From Williamsia sp. (lineage in GTDB: Bacteria > Bacteroidota > Bacteroidia > Chitinophagales > Chitinophagaceae): DNA of 64,000 nucleotides. Made by a program: the position numbers and the translations under genes. Position 1 is the first letter of the stretch. Each line of letters starts with the position of its first letter. Location of the stretch: NCBI GenBank assembly GCA_015069695.1, contig JADCRZ010000001.1, positions 186,001 to 250,000 on the forward strand. The letters run 5' to 3'. The notes beneath the pieces were generated by a model. That model did not search any database. It was not told the origin of the DNA and saw only the letters and a list, made by a program, of their open reading frames with translations. This document shows, in pieces, positions 7,999 to 17,054 of this stretch.

Positions 7999-9504
7999 TT
8001 GCTGAAAGTAGAAAACATAACCAAAAGATTTTCCGGTATAACGGCCCTGGATGGGGTCTGCATGGAACTGCACCCCGGAAAGGTAAACGCCATCATCGGG
8101 GAGAACGGCGCCGGCAAGTCGACCCTGATGAAGATCCTGTCTGGTGTGTATCCGGACTATGAAGGCACTATTTTCTTCAAGGGCGGGCCGGTTTCTTTTT
8201 CCAATCCCCGCGAAGCGCAGGACAAGGGAATCGCCATCATCCACCAGGAGCTCAACTTGATCCCCTATCTTACCATCACCGAAAATATTTTCCTGGGCCG
8301 TGAAATCATCAACCGGTGGGGATTGCTGGATAAAAGGCAAATGCGGCAACAGGCGCAGGCCCTGCTAAACAGGTTGAAGCTGGCCGTTGATGCCAACGCG
8401 GTCGTAGCAGACCTGAAGGTGGGACAGCAGCAGGTGGTGGAGATCGCCAAAGCCTTGCTGGTAGAATCGGACGTGATCATCATGGACGAGCCTACTTCGG
8501 CCATCAGCGAAAAAGAAGTGGCGGTTTTGTTCGGGATCATCAGTGACCTGAAGGCGGAGGGCAAAACCATTGTTTATATTTCTCACAAACTGGATGAGCT
8601 GTTTAAGATCGCCGACCGCTTTATTGTGCTGCGTGATGGCCGCTCCATCGAATCGGGCGACATGAAGGGGATGGGGCACGATGCCATTATCCAGAAGATG
8701 GTGGGGCGGGAAGTAAAGGTGATCAGCAGGAGAGAAGAGCGCAAGGAAACGGCACCGCTGCTGAGCGCAAAGGACATCTCGCTGCGGCACCCCGTCAGAA
8801 AAGATGAAAACCTGCTAAAAAACATTTCTTTCCAGGTTGCCAGGGGTGAAATCCTGGGCATCTTTGGTTTGATGGGCGCAGGCAGGACCGAATTGCTGGA
8901 GACCTTGTTTGGCCTCCATCCCAAGGCGGCTTCGGGAACGGTTTACATGGAAGGAAGAAAAGTGCCTGTGCAGTCGCCGGCCGATGCCATCCGGGCAGGC
9001 ATGGCGCTGGTGCCCGAAGACAGGAAGCGGCATGGACTGGTGCTGGGCATGGACGTGGAAAAAAATATCAGCATTACTACCCTCAAAGAGCTGGAAGGGG
9101 CAGGATTGCTGAATCAAAACAAGGAAAAGGCGCTTGCAGACAAATACATCCGGGAACTGCAAATCAAAACCCCTTCCTGTAAACAGGCAGCCAGGAACCT
9201 CAGTGGCGGCAACCAGCAAAAGATCGTACTGGCCAAATGGCTGGCCACCAAACCCCGGCTGCTGATGCTGGATGAACCTACCCGGGGCATCGACATCCAT
9301 GCAAAGAATGAAATATATAAGCTGATCCTGCAGCTGGCCGAAGCCGGCCTGGGCATCATCATGGTTTCGTCTGAGCTGCCCGAGATCCTGGCTGTTTCTG
9401 ACCGGGTTCTTGTGCTGGCAGAAGGTGTGCTGACTGCAGAAATTCCTATCCGGCTGGCCACGGAAGATACCGTATTAAAAGCCGCCATTCCCAAAACAAG
9501 CTAA
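7999..9504 (+). CDS. Sugar ABC transporter double ATPase (RbsA/MglA type)
   Basis: A 501-residue protein with two ATP-binding cassettes, the standard form for CUT2 importers. Cassette 1 has Walker A GENGAGKST from residue 34 and Walker B IIMDEPTS. Cassette 2 has the degenerate Walker A GLMGAGRTELL, LSGGNQQK and LMLDEPTRG. The start is a TTG at 7999: an in-frame stop at 7981 excludes any upstream ATG, and the sequence LKVENITKRF right after it is the normal beginning of the family. A weak start may lower its level. It is followed 3 bp later by the permease. Confidence 0.94.
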   Translation: MLKVENITKRFSGITALDGVCMELHPGKVNAIIGENGAGKSTLMKILSGVYPDYEGTIFFKGGPVSFSNPREAQDKGIAIIHQELNLIPYLTITENIFLGREIINRWGLLDKRQMRQQAQALLNRLKLAVDANAVVADLKVGQQQVVEIAKALLVESDVIIMDEPTSAISEKEVAVLFGIISDLKAEGKTIVYISHKLDELFKIADRFIVLRDGRSIESGDMKGMGHDAIIQKMVGREVKVISRREERKETAPLLSAKDISLRHPVRKDENLLKNISFQVARGEILGIFGLMGAGRTELLETLFGLHPKAASGTVYMEGRKVPVQSPADAIRAGMALVPEDRKRHGLVLGMDVEKNISITTLKELEGAGLLNQNKEKALADKYIRELQIKTPSCKQAARNLSGGNQQKIVLAKWLATKPRLLMLDEPTRGIDIHAKNEIYKLILQLAEAGLGIIMVSSELPEILAVSDRVLVLAEGVLTAEIPIRLATEDTVLKAAIPKTS

Positions 9505-9507
9505 CGT

Positions 9508-10512
9508 ATGGAAGCCATCATCCCTGTAAAAAATGGGCAGTCTGTCAAAAAATACAGCCATGTGCTCGTCCGGTTTCAATCGCTGATCGCCCTGTTTATC
9601 CTGTGTGTAGCGATCAGCCTGCTGAGCGACAAGTTTCTAACGGTCACGAATACCTGGAATGTGATGCGGCAGATCTCGGTGAACATCTGCATTTCCGTCG
9701 GCATGACCCTCGTTGTGCTGACCGCCGGCATCGACCTGTCTGTGGGTTCGGTGCTGGCCCTTTGCGGTGCCATCACGGCCGGCCTGTTAAAGAACGGCAT
9801 TGAAATTCCCTCCAACAATTTATTTATCGGGTTTACCCTGCTGGGGGCCATTGTAGCCGGCCTCCTGATCGGGGCCTTGCTGGGGTTGTTCAACGGATGG
9901 GCCATCACCAGGTGGAAAGTGCCTCCTTTTGTAGCTACCCTGGCCATGCTTACCATCGCCCGCGGTTTTACGATGCTGTGGACCGGCGGCTATCCGATTT
10001 CCAGTTTGGGGTCCGGGTTTGATTATATCGGCACCGGCTGGCTGCTGGGCATTCCCGTACCGGTATGGATTTCCGGTATTGTAGTGGCAGCAGCCATTGT
10101 GCTCACAAAAAAGACCAGGCTGGGCAGGTATGTTTATGCGATCGGCGGAAATGAACAGGCGGCCAAGCTTTCAGGTATCCGTATCAACAAAATCAAAATG
10201 GCTGTTTATACCACGGCCGGGGCCCTGGCTGCGATCGGCGGCATCATGGTCACCTCCCGGCTGGATTCAGCCCAGCCCAATGCCGGCATTACCTACGAGC
10301 TGGATGCTATTGCAGCCGTTGTGATCGGCGGTACTTCGCTCTCCGGCGGAAGGGGCAGCATCCTGGGGACTGTGCTGGGCGCGGTGATCATCGGCGTGCT
10401 CAACAACGGCCTGGTGCTGCTGAACGTATCGCCCTTCTGGCAGCAGGTGGTAAAAGGCGGCGTGATCCTGCTGGCCGTCATCATTGACAAAGCCAACACA
10501 AAAACCGAATAA
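9508..10512 (+). CDS. Sugar ABC transporter permease (RbsC type)
   Basis: A 334-residue inner-membrane permease of the CUT2 class, with roughly eight to ten hydrophobic segments. Typical motifs are VLTAGIDLSVGSV in the first third, YAIGGNEQAAKLSGI in the cytoplasmic loop that contacts the ATPase, and VVIGGTSLSGGRGS near the end. It forms the channel for the sugar captured by the binding lipoprotein. It lies 3 bp after the ATPase and 11 bp before the kinase gene, so importer and kinase are probably co-transcribed. Confidence 0.94.
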   Translation: MEAIIPVKNGQSVKKYSHVLVRFQSLIALFILCVAISLLSDKFLTVTNTWNVMRQISVNICISVGMTLVVLTAGIDLSVGSVLALCGAITAGLLKNGIEIPSNNLFIGFTLLGAIVAGLLIGALLGLFNGWAITRWKVPPFVATLAMLTIARGFTMLWTGGYPISSLGSGFDYIGTGWLLGIPVPVWISGIVVAAAIVLTKKTRLGRYVYAIGGNEQAAKLSGIRINKIKMAVYTTAGALAAIGGIMVTSRLDSAQPNAGITYELDAIAAVVIGGTSLSGGRGSILGTVLGAVIIGVLNNGLVLLNVSPFWQQVVKGGVILLAVIIDKANTKTE

Positions 10513-10523
10513 GCAGCTGTTGT

Positions 10524-12044
10524 ATGAACGGACAACCATCCTATGTACTGGCCATCGACCAGGGCACCAGCAGTACAAAAACCCTTGTGTTTGATGCAGC
10601 CGGCAAACCCGTGGCAAGGGCTTCCGAGCCGCTGACAACCCTTTACAAAGACGGCGGTCTTGTAGAACAGGACCCGGAAGAAATTTACGGGAACGTACTG
10701 GCTTCTATCAGGAAGAGCTTGCAGGATTTAGAAAGCAAGGGGTTCGATAAGGCTGCCATAAAAGCCTGTGGCATCTCCAACCAAAGAGAAACATTTGTTG
10801 TATGGGATGCCCAAACCGGAAAGCCTCTGTACAATGCCCTGGTATGGCAATGCAAACGCTCGGTTCAGATATGTGAGCGGTTGAAAAGGGAAGGGCTGGA
10901 GCCCCTTGTCAGGGCCAGGACGGGCCTGCTGATCGATCCTTATTTTTCCGGCACCAAACTGATGTGGCTGTATGAAAACGAGCCCCGCATCAGGCAGGCC
11001 ATCGATAAAGGCACGGCTTGTTTTGGCACCGTCGACAGCTGGCTGCTATACAGGTTTACGAAGGGAGAGGGATATCTGACCGATTACACCAATGCTTCCC
11101 GCACGCTGTTCTTTAACCTGGAAGAGCTGGCCTGGGACAGGGAGTTATTGGAGCGGTTTGGCTTTCCGCGGCTCCGTCTTCCGCAGCCCCGACCTTCCAG
11201 CTCCCATTTTGGCTATACCGATCTGAACGGGTCGCTTCCCGGGCCCATTGCCATCACGGCCCTGATCGGTGATTCGCATGCGGCTGCTTTCGGGGAAGGA
11301 TGCTTTTCACCCGGTACGGCCAAAGCCACGCTGGGCACGGGCTGTTCGATCATTATGAATACGGGGGCTGCCGTGCCTTTGGAATCAAGGAACGGGATGG
11401 TGGCCACCATCTGCTGGAGCACGGAAGAGCGGATCGATTATGCCCTGGAAGGCGTGATTGTTACCTGTGGCGCTACCATCGAATGGTTGAAGAATGGGTT
11501 GGGCCTGATTTCCGACAGCCGGCAAACAGAAGTTATGGCCCAGTCGGTGCCGGATAACGGAGGCGTTTACCTGGTGCCCGCCTTCAGCGGTTTGGGCGCG
11601 CCTCACTGGGATATGAAAAGCAAAGCCGCTATTTCCGGACTTAATTTTGGCAGCAGCAAAAATCATATCGTCCGGGCAGCTTTGGAATCCATTCCCTACC
11701 AGATCAAAGATGTGGTGATGGCCATGAATGCAGATGCAGGCATCGAACTGCAGCGCCTGATGGTTGATGGAGGTATCACATCCAACGGGTTCGTGCTCCG
11801 GTTTCTGGCCGATCTGCTGCAACGCGAAGTGGTGAGTATAGACATGCCGGATGTGTCTGCGTTAGGAGCGGCTTATTTAGCCGGTTTAAAAGCCGGTGTG
11901 TACAAGGGCCTGGATCAGTTAGAAGGCTTCAGCGCCGGTAAAAATGGGCTCTCTCCCAAACCAGCCGAAAGTATGCATGACTGGTATGCCGGCTGGCAGC
12001 GGGCGGTGGAGCGCTGTGTGGAACCTGCTCGTTCCCTTGCATAG
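10524..12044 (+). CDS. FGGY-family carbohydrate kinase (glycerol-kinase-like)
   Basis: A 506-residue two-domain sugar kinase of normal family length. The N-terminal phosphate loop is DQGTSSTKTLVFD (residues 12-24). GLGAPHWDMKSKAAISG and the VDGGITSNGFVLRFLADLL stretch mark the second domain and the FGGY signature. It most resembles the glycerol/xylulose kinase branch, but the importer, isomerase and split transketolase around it argue for a ketose such as apulose or xylulose rather than glycerol. No glycerol facilitator or glycerol-3-phosphate dehydrogenase is nearby. It closes the plus-strand catabolic block before a 346-bp gap. Confidence 0.88.
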   Translation: MNGQPSYVLAIDQGTSSTKTLVFDAAGKPVARASEPLTTLYKDGGLVEQDPEEIYGNVLASIRKSLQDLESKGFDKAAIKACGISNQRETFVVWDAQTGKPLYNALVWQCKRSVQICERLKREGLEPLVRARTGLLIDPYFSGTKLMWLYENEPRIRQAIDKGTACFGTVDSWLLYRFTKGEGYLTDYTNASRTLFFNLEELAWDRELLERFGFPRLRLPQPRPSSSHFGYTDLNGSLPGPIAITALIGDSHAAAFGEGCFSPGTAKATLGTGCSIIMNTGAAVPLESRNGMVATICWSTEERIDYALEGVIVTCGATIEWLKNGLGLISDSRQTEVMAQSVPDNGGVYLVPAFSGLGAPHWDMKSKAAISGLNFGSSKNHIVRAALESIPYQIKDVVMAMNADAGIELQRLMVDGGITSNGFVLRFLADLLQREVVSIDMPDVSALGAAYLAGLKAGVYKGLDQLEGFSAGKNGLSPKPAESMHDWYAGWQRAVERCVEPARSLA

Positions 12045-12390
12045 GTTTCTGCGCCCATGAATTTTTTATGCTCATGATCGCGGCTGATCATAGAAAAACA
12101 GACTGAACCGGGTGTATAACCAGGCTGGACCGGTAAATTTTCTGAAATTTTAAGAAAAAATTATTTTCTAAAAGAAATACCCTAATTTGCTAAACCGAAA
12201 GCAAACGAAAGATATCAAAGATAAACGAAATGGCAGGGCCATAAATCAGAAAAAGCCGTTGCGCATTTGGTTCAACTTTCTATTTCCCTGAAGCGATTGC
12301 AGATATATGATCCTCCCACTTGACAGGCAGGCAAGACCGGCAGAACGGAAAAGACCTATTTAACCGCTCTATGTATTAAAATCACAAAAA
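12045..12390. other. 346-bp intergenic region before the first SusC gene
   Basis: No gene is visible. A small inverted repeat (TGATC at about 12075 and GATCA at about 12085) lies just after the kinase, without a T-run. From 12137 the sequence is AT-rich. A TAATTTG at 12183-12189 is one base short of the TAnnTTTG promoter box. The CGAAA array at 12196-12230 follows directly. The SusC mRNA would have a leader of nearly 200 nt. Confidence 0.5.
12196..12230. promoter_or_regulatory. Candidate DeoR-family operator: four CGAAA-type units, 10-bp spaced
   Basis: CGAAA at 12196, CGAAA at 12206, CAAAG at 12216 and CGAAA at 12226 repeat at exactly 10 bp. Read on the other strand these are TTTCG units, matching the array at 2093-2117 in sequence and period. 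It sits just downstream of a promoter-like TAATTTG (12183-12189), where a bound repressor would block transcription of the SusC gene at 12391. The link to the DeoR protein at 2192 is inferred from this match. Confidence 0.5.
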
Positions 12391-15300
12391 ATGAAAAAAC
12401 TACTCCTCTTTTTCTATGCCCTGCTTTGCATAACAGCCCTGCAGGCGCAGAACCGGCAAATCAGGGGGCGCATCAGCGCCGACAACGGAGAGGCCCTGAG
12501 CGGGGCAACCGTCAGGATAAAAGGCAGCCAACAGGCAGCCTCCACAAACGCCAACGGAGAATATTCCCTGGCTGTACCCGCGGGCAAGGTCGTCCTGGTA
12601 GTTTCTTATGTTGGCTACAAAGAGCAGGAGATCGCGGTGGAGAACCAAGCTGATATTTCGCTCCAGCTGCATTCCAGTGGCAGCGCCATGAATGAAGTGG
12701 TGGTAGTGGGTTATGGAACACAAACCAAGAAAGCTGTCACCGGCTCGGTGGCTTCCGTCAATTACGAAACATTCAAGGACCGTTCTTTCAGCAATGTAAC
12801 GCAGGCCCTGGCCGGACAGGTGGCGGGTGTGAACATCACGCAGGCCCAGGGCGCACCGGGTTCGCTGCCTATCATCCGCATCCGCGGCATCAGCTCTATT
12901 ACAGCCGGCACCAACCCGCTGATGGTGGTAGACGGCGTTCCGCTGGAAGATTTCAACCTGAATATGATCAACCCGCAGGACATTGAATCGGTGGAAGTGC
13001 TGAAAGATGCTTCTTCTGCAGCCATCTATGGTTCCCGCGGTGCGAACGGCGTTATCATCGTTACCACCAAGCTGGGAAAGATCGGCAAGAGCACCGTGAG
13101 TGCAACTTATGAATACGGTACGCAAAAAGTGGTCAGAACGATCGGCATGATGGATGCACAGCAATGGATCCAGTACTATATAGACGCGCACAACAACGCC
13201 TGGGTAGACCTGGGCGGCGGCCGCAAAGCCAGTGATCCAAACAGCGCCCGTCCGGCCAACTATAAAATACCCGAAGATTTTATTGCCAATCCAGGCCTGT
13301 TTGGCAAGGGAACCGACTGGCAGGATGTGATGTTCCGCGTAGCCCCCTCCCAGAATGCACAGGTGTCTGTATCCGGTGGAACCGATAAGACCCGCTTTCT
13401 TTTTTCTGCCGCTTACCTGAACCAGGATGCGGTGCTGGACAGAAATTATTACCACCGCCTCACGCTGCGCTCCAATATCCGCCACAAGGTAAGTGATGCG
13501 GTCACGGTGGGCATGAACCTGGGTATCACCGGCGTGTACGACAGAACCGACGGCACGCAGGGTAAAAGCGATGTGGTGAGCCTGGCCCTGCAAAGCGATC
13601 CCATCTTCCCCGTATACAATGAGAATGGCAACTTAGGTTACCGCGATCCCAATTCAACCTGGTACCGCTTTATCTCTTACGGCGATTTAAACCTCTGGCA
13701 TCCTTATTCGCTGACCCGGTTTATTGATAAGAAAAACAAGACCTTTAACACGCTCGGAACAGGCTTCCTGGAGTATTCCTTTTTGCAGAATTTCCAGTTC
13801 CGCTCCAGCGTGAGTGCCAATTTGAGCAACAACAAAAACGATTCTTACCGGTATAAGAACCAGGGCTATGGCTATTCTTCGCTCCTGAATTCGGCCGCAT
13901 TTACCAACAGTGCTTTTTCGCTGAACTGGCTTACGGAAAACACCCTTACGTACGACAAGCGTTTTGGCAGCCATGCCATCAACATACTGGCAGGCTACAC
14001 GGCGCAAAAGCAACAGGACGAAACCTCCGGCGCCAGCGCAGCCGGCTTTCCTAACGACCTGGTACAAACGCTGAATGCCGGTACAAGCTACAGTGGTGTG
14101 ACTTCTTTTTCAACCGAATGGTCCATGCTTTCTTACCTGGCAAGATTGAACTACAACTACAGCGGCAAGTATTATTTATCGGCCGCCATCCGGCGTGATG
14201 GCAGCTCGCGGTTTGGTGCAGACAGGCGCTGGGGCTATTTCCCTTCCCTCTCGGTGGGCTGGGTAGCATCGGATGAAAGATTCCTGAAAGGCGTGGGCTT
14301 TATCAACTTCCTGAAAGTGCGGGCCAGCTATGGGCAGTCGGGCAACAACCAGATCCCCAACTACGGCTCGGTGAGCTTGCTCGGTGCTTCCAACGCCAAC
14401 TACGCATCCGGTTCTACGCTGCTCAATGGACAAAGCATCACCACCATCTCCAACGATTTATTGCGCTGGGAAAAAACTGACCAGGTCAACCTGGGTTTTG
14501 ATGCAAGACTGTTCAACAACCGGGTCAATCTCTCGCTTGATATTTACAATTCCAGAACCAAAGACATGCTCCTGAATGTGCCGGTGCCCGACATCACCGG
14601 GTTCTCCACGCAGCTGACCAATATCGGCAAGATGCAGAACCGGGGCATCGACCTGACCCTTTCAACCAAAAACGTAGTGGGTCAGTTTAACTGGACTTCC
14701 GACATCAACTTCTCGCTCAACAGGAACAAAGTCCTGCAGCTGGGGCCCGGCAATGCACCCATCATGTATACCGATTACCTGGTGAACGTACGCACGGAAG
14801 TAGGACAGCCTATTTCCAATTTCTACGGGTATGTTTTTGACGGTGTGTTTAAAAACCAGGCAGCCATCGACAAAGCGCCGCACGATGCTTCCACAAGGCC
14901 CGGCGATCCGGTTGTACGGGATGTAAATGGGGATGGCAAGATCACAGAGGCTGATAGAACCATCCTTGGGAATTACCAGCCGGATTTTATGGCCGGCTTA
15001 ACCAATACGTTTTCTTATAAGGGATTGGAGTTGTCTGTTTTCCTGCAGGGATCTTTTGGTGGTGAGATCGTAAACCAGAATGTGCGGTACCTGGGCTGGT
15101 GGAACAACGGCCGCAATATGTATGCAGGGGTGGCCAACCGGTGGCGCTCGGAAACAGAGCCGGGCGATGGCACCCATTTCAGGGCAACCCTGGCCAATAC
15201 CGGTTTACAAAGCCAGTTCTCCAGCTACTGGGTGGAAGATGCTTCTTTTGTACGGGTAAAAAATATCCGCATCTCTTATTCGCTGCCTGTGCGCTGGACA

Positions 15301-15540
15301 AGCAGAACGCCGTTTAAAAATCCACGGGTATACATCAACGCCGAGAACGTGCACCTGTTCAGCAAATACCTGGGCTATGATCCGGAGAATACTACGTACA
15401 ATGCGACCAGCTACTCTGCCGGTAATACCGGACTGGCACCTTCGGGCATCCAGGCTCCCTCCGGTGCATTTGTGGGGGTCGACTATGGCTCGTATCCGGT
15501 ACCCCGCATCATTACTTTCGGGATCAAAACAGATTTGTAA
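12391..15540 (+). CDS. SusC-family TonB-dependent outer-membrane transporter
   Basis: A 1049-residue SusC/RagA protein. Residues 1-19 are a signal peptide, about 24-95 a carboxypeptidase-regulatory-like domain (RGRISADNGEALSGATV), about 105-225 the TonB plug (VVVVGYGTQTKK, ending AIYGSRGANGVIIVTT) and the rest the barrel. It imports oligosaccharides across the outer membrane with the SusD partner that follows 26 bp later. The pair opens a block with a beta-helix enzyme, an oxidoreductase, a symporter and a GH78-like glycosidase. An array of CGAAA repeats 160 bp upstream suggests shared control with the sugar-ABC block. Confidence 0.95.
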   Translation: MKKLLLFFYALLCITALQAQNRQIRGRISADNGEALSGATVRIKGSQQAASTNANGEYSLAVPAGKVVLVVSYVGYKEQEIAVENQADISLQLHSSGSAMNEVVVVGYGTQTKKAVTGSVASVNYETFKDRSFSNVTQALAGQVAGVNITQAQGAPGSLPIIRIRGISSITAGTNPLMVVDGVPLEDFNLNMINPQDIESVEVLKDASSAAIYGSRGANGVIIVTTKLGKIGKSTVSATYEYGTQKVVRTIGMMDAQQWIQYYIDAHNNAWVDLGGGRKASDPNSARPANYKIPEDFIANPGLFGKGTDWQDVMFRVAPSQNAQVSVSGGTDKTRFLFSAAYLNQDAVLDRNYYHRLTLRSNIRHKVSDAVTVGMNLGITGVYDRTDGTQGKSDVVSLALQSDPIFPVYNENGNLGYRDPNSTWYRFISYGDLNLWHPYSLTRFIDKKNKTFNTLGTGFLEYSFLQNFQFRSSVSANLSNNKNDSYRYKNQGYGYSSLLNSAAFTNSAFSLNWLTENTLTYDKRFGSHAINILAGYTAQKQQDETSGASAAGFPNDLVQTLNAGTSYSGVTSFSTEWSMLSYLARLNYNYSGKYYLSAAIRRDGSSRFGADRRWGYFPSLSVGWVASDERFLKGVGFINFLKVRASYGQSGNNQIPNYGSVSLLGASNANYASGSTLLNGQSITTISNDLLRWEKTDQVNLGFDARLFNNRVNLSLDIYNSRTKDMLLNVPVPDITGFSTQLTNIGKMQNRGIDLTLSTKNVVGQFNWTSDINFSLNRNKVLQLGPGNAPIMYTDYLVNVRTEVGQPISNFYGYVFDGVFKNQAAIDKAPHDASTRPGDPVVRDVNGDGKITEADRTILGNYQPDFMAGLTNTFSYKGLELSVFLQGSFGGEIVNQNVRYLGWWNNGRNMYAGVANRWRSETEPGDGTHFRATLANTGLQSQFSSYWVEDASFVRVKNIRISYSLPVRWTSRTPFKNPRVYINAENVHLFSKYLGYDPENTTYNATSYSAGNTGLAPSGIQAPSGAFVGVDYGSYPVPRIITFGIKTDL

Positions 15541-15566
15541 ACCTGCCTTGCACAAAAAAATTACGT

Positions 15567-16982
15567 ATGAAATCTAAACAAGTACTGATCGTTGCCGGAA
15601 TGGTGCTGATGGGTTTTGGCTGCAAAAAGTCTTTCCTGGAACTGGCTCCGCTGTCCAATGCCAATGCCAACAACTTTTATAAGACCACGGCCGATTTTGA
15701 TATAGCTGTTGCTGCCGCTTACAATTCGCTCTATACCATTTACGCGCCGGAAGGCTCTGTGTCCTATGCTTCGGAGCAAATGAGCGACAACGCCATTGTA
15801 TACAATATCTCCGGTATTGAAACAGACAAATGGGCCTTTAAAGATTACAACCTGCGGCCTGCCAATACCATGGTGTACCAGTTCTGGCAGGAGTATTACA
15901 AATCCCTTTTCAACATCAATATCGTACTGGATAAGATTGAAGGCGCTTCTTTGGGTACTGCCTACAAGGAAGGCGTGAAAGCTGAAATGAGCTTTTTGCG
16001 CAGCCTGTATTATTTCAATATGGTCCGTTTGTGGGGTGATGTGCCCCTGGTGCTCACGCCCCTCAATGCAGAAGACAGCTACAAGGTGCTCCGCTCACCC
16101 CAGGCGGATGTGTATGCGCAGATCATCAAGGATCTGCAGTATGCCGTGGATAAGCTACAGGTGAATTCACAAGTTACCCAAAAAGGAAAAGCTACTAAAG
16201 GTGCCGCACAAACGCTGTTGGGCAAAGTGCTGCTGACCCGGGGAGATAAAACAGGTGCAGCGGCTGCTCTGCAGGCAGTTTATACAAGCAGTGAATATGG
16301 CCTGCTGCCTACCTATGCAGCTTTGTGGGGGCCATCGGTAAAAAATACCAAAGAATCTATTTTTGAAATCCAGTACATCGGCGGAACCAGCTCCAATCCT
16401 TACAGCCGCTATTACCAGATCTTTTTTCCCAATACAAATATCTACAGCTTTTACGGCGGCGGCATGAACCAGGTAACGGATGACCTGTGGAATGAATACG
16501 AAGCGAACGATGGCCGGCGCGATCTGTCGGTCGCGACGGGCTACCAGAACGGAAGCACGTTTGTTTCGCAGAAATATCCCAAGAAGTGGACAGATGCTTC
16601 AGCCGTTATTCAAGGAGGCGCCGTGTATGGCAGCAACAATTTTATGGTATTGCGGTATGCAGATTTGTTGCTGATGCTGACAGAAGCAACCGGCGATGCA
16701 AGCTATCTCAACCAGGTGCGCACAAGGGCCGGTATGCCGGCCTGGGGAACAGCAGGCTATCCCACTGCAAAATATCCCACGCTTGACCTGGCGATTGAGC
16801 ATGAAAGAAGGGTAGAGCTGGCACTGGAATTCCACCGCTGGTTTGATTTAAAAAGGACCGGCCGGGCCCTGCCTGTTCTCGCCGCAAAAGGCAAGGCTGT
16901 TACCGAACCAAAACTGCTTTTGCCGATCCCGGAAATTGTACGCAGTCAGAATCCGGTTGTTACCCAAAATACAGGTTACTGA
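15567..16982 (+). CDS. SusD-family glycan-binding lipoprotein
   Basis: A 471-residue RagB/SusD protein. The leader ends in FGC, giving a lipid anchor at Cys19 or so (MKSKQVLIVAGMVLMGFGCK). The alpha-helical TPR-like scaffold is recognisable from AEMSFLRSLYYFNMVRLWGD and the C-terminal HERRVELALEFHRWFDLKR, both standard in the family. It forms the lid of the SusC transporter encoded just upstream. It is somewhat shorter than many SusD proteins (500-580). Ligand not predictable from sequence. Confidence 0.94.
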   Translation: MKSKQVLIVAGMVLMGFGCKKSFLELAPLSNANANNFYKTTADFDIAVAAAYNSLYTIYAPEGSVSYASEQMSDNAIVYNISGIETDKWAFKDYNLRPANTMVYQFWQEYYKSLFNINIVLDKIEGASLGTAYKEGVKAEMSFLRSLYYFNMVRLWGDVPLVLTPLNAEDSYKVLRSPQADVYAQIIKDLQYAVDKLQVNSQVTQKGKATKGAAQTLLGKVLLTRGDKTGAAAALQAVYTSSEYGLLPTYAALWGPSVKNTKESIFEIQYIGGTSSNPYSRYYQIFFPNTNIYSFYGGGMNQVTDDLWNEYEANDGRRDLSVATGYQNGSTFVSQKYPKKWTDASAVIQGGAVYGSNNFMVLRYADLLLMLTEATGDASYLNQVRTRAGMPAWGTAGYPTAKYPTLDLAIEHERRVELALEFHRWFDLKRTGRALPVLAAKGKAVTEPKLLLPIPEIVRSQNPVVTQNTGY

Positions 16983-17054
16983 TTCCCGCAGGTTGATGTA
17001 ATTTCATTTTAAAGCAAGCAAATCCGAACCGGACATGCTGGCACCCAACAAGTA

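Noticed and set aside
2979-12044. A sulfoquinovose transketolase (sulfo-TK) pathway
   Set aside because: A split transketolase and an isomerase would fit, but no sulfoquinovosidase, sulfolactaldehyde or sulfoacetaldehyde enzyme or sulfonate exporter is seen, and an FGGY kinase is not needed there.
10524-12044. Glycerol kinase (glpK)
   Set aside because: Sequence resembles the glycerol kinase branch, but there is no glpF or glpD and the context is a sugar importer with isomerase and transketolase, so I leave the substrate open.
12045-12390. Riboswitch or small RNA gene in the long leader before SusC
   Set aside because: Only an AT-rich stretch and the CGAAA array are seen; no conserved riboswitch core or paired structure could be recognised by eye.
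12400-13593. A 397-residue minus-strand reading frame opposite the first SusC gene
   Set aside because: It lies fully within SusC, whose plug motifs are clear on the plus strand. It has no start context, signal or family motif.
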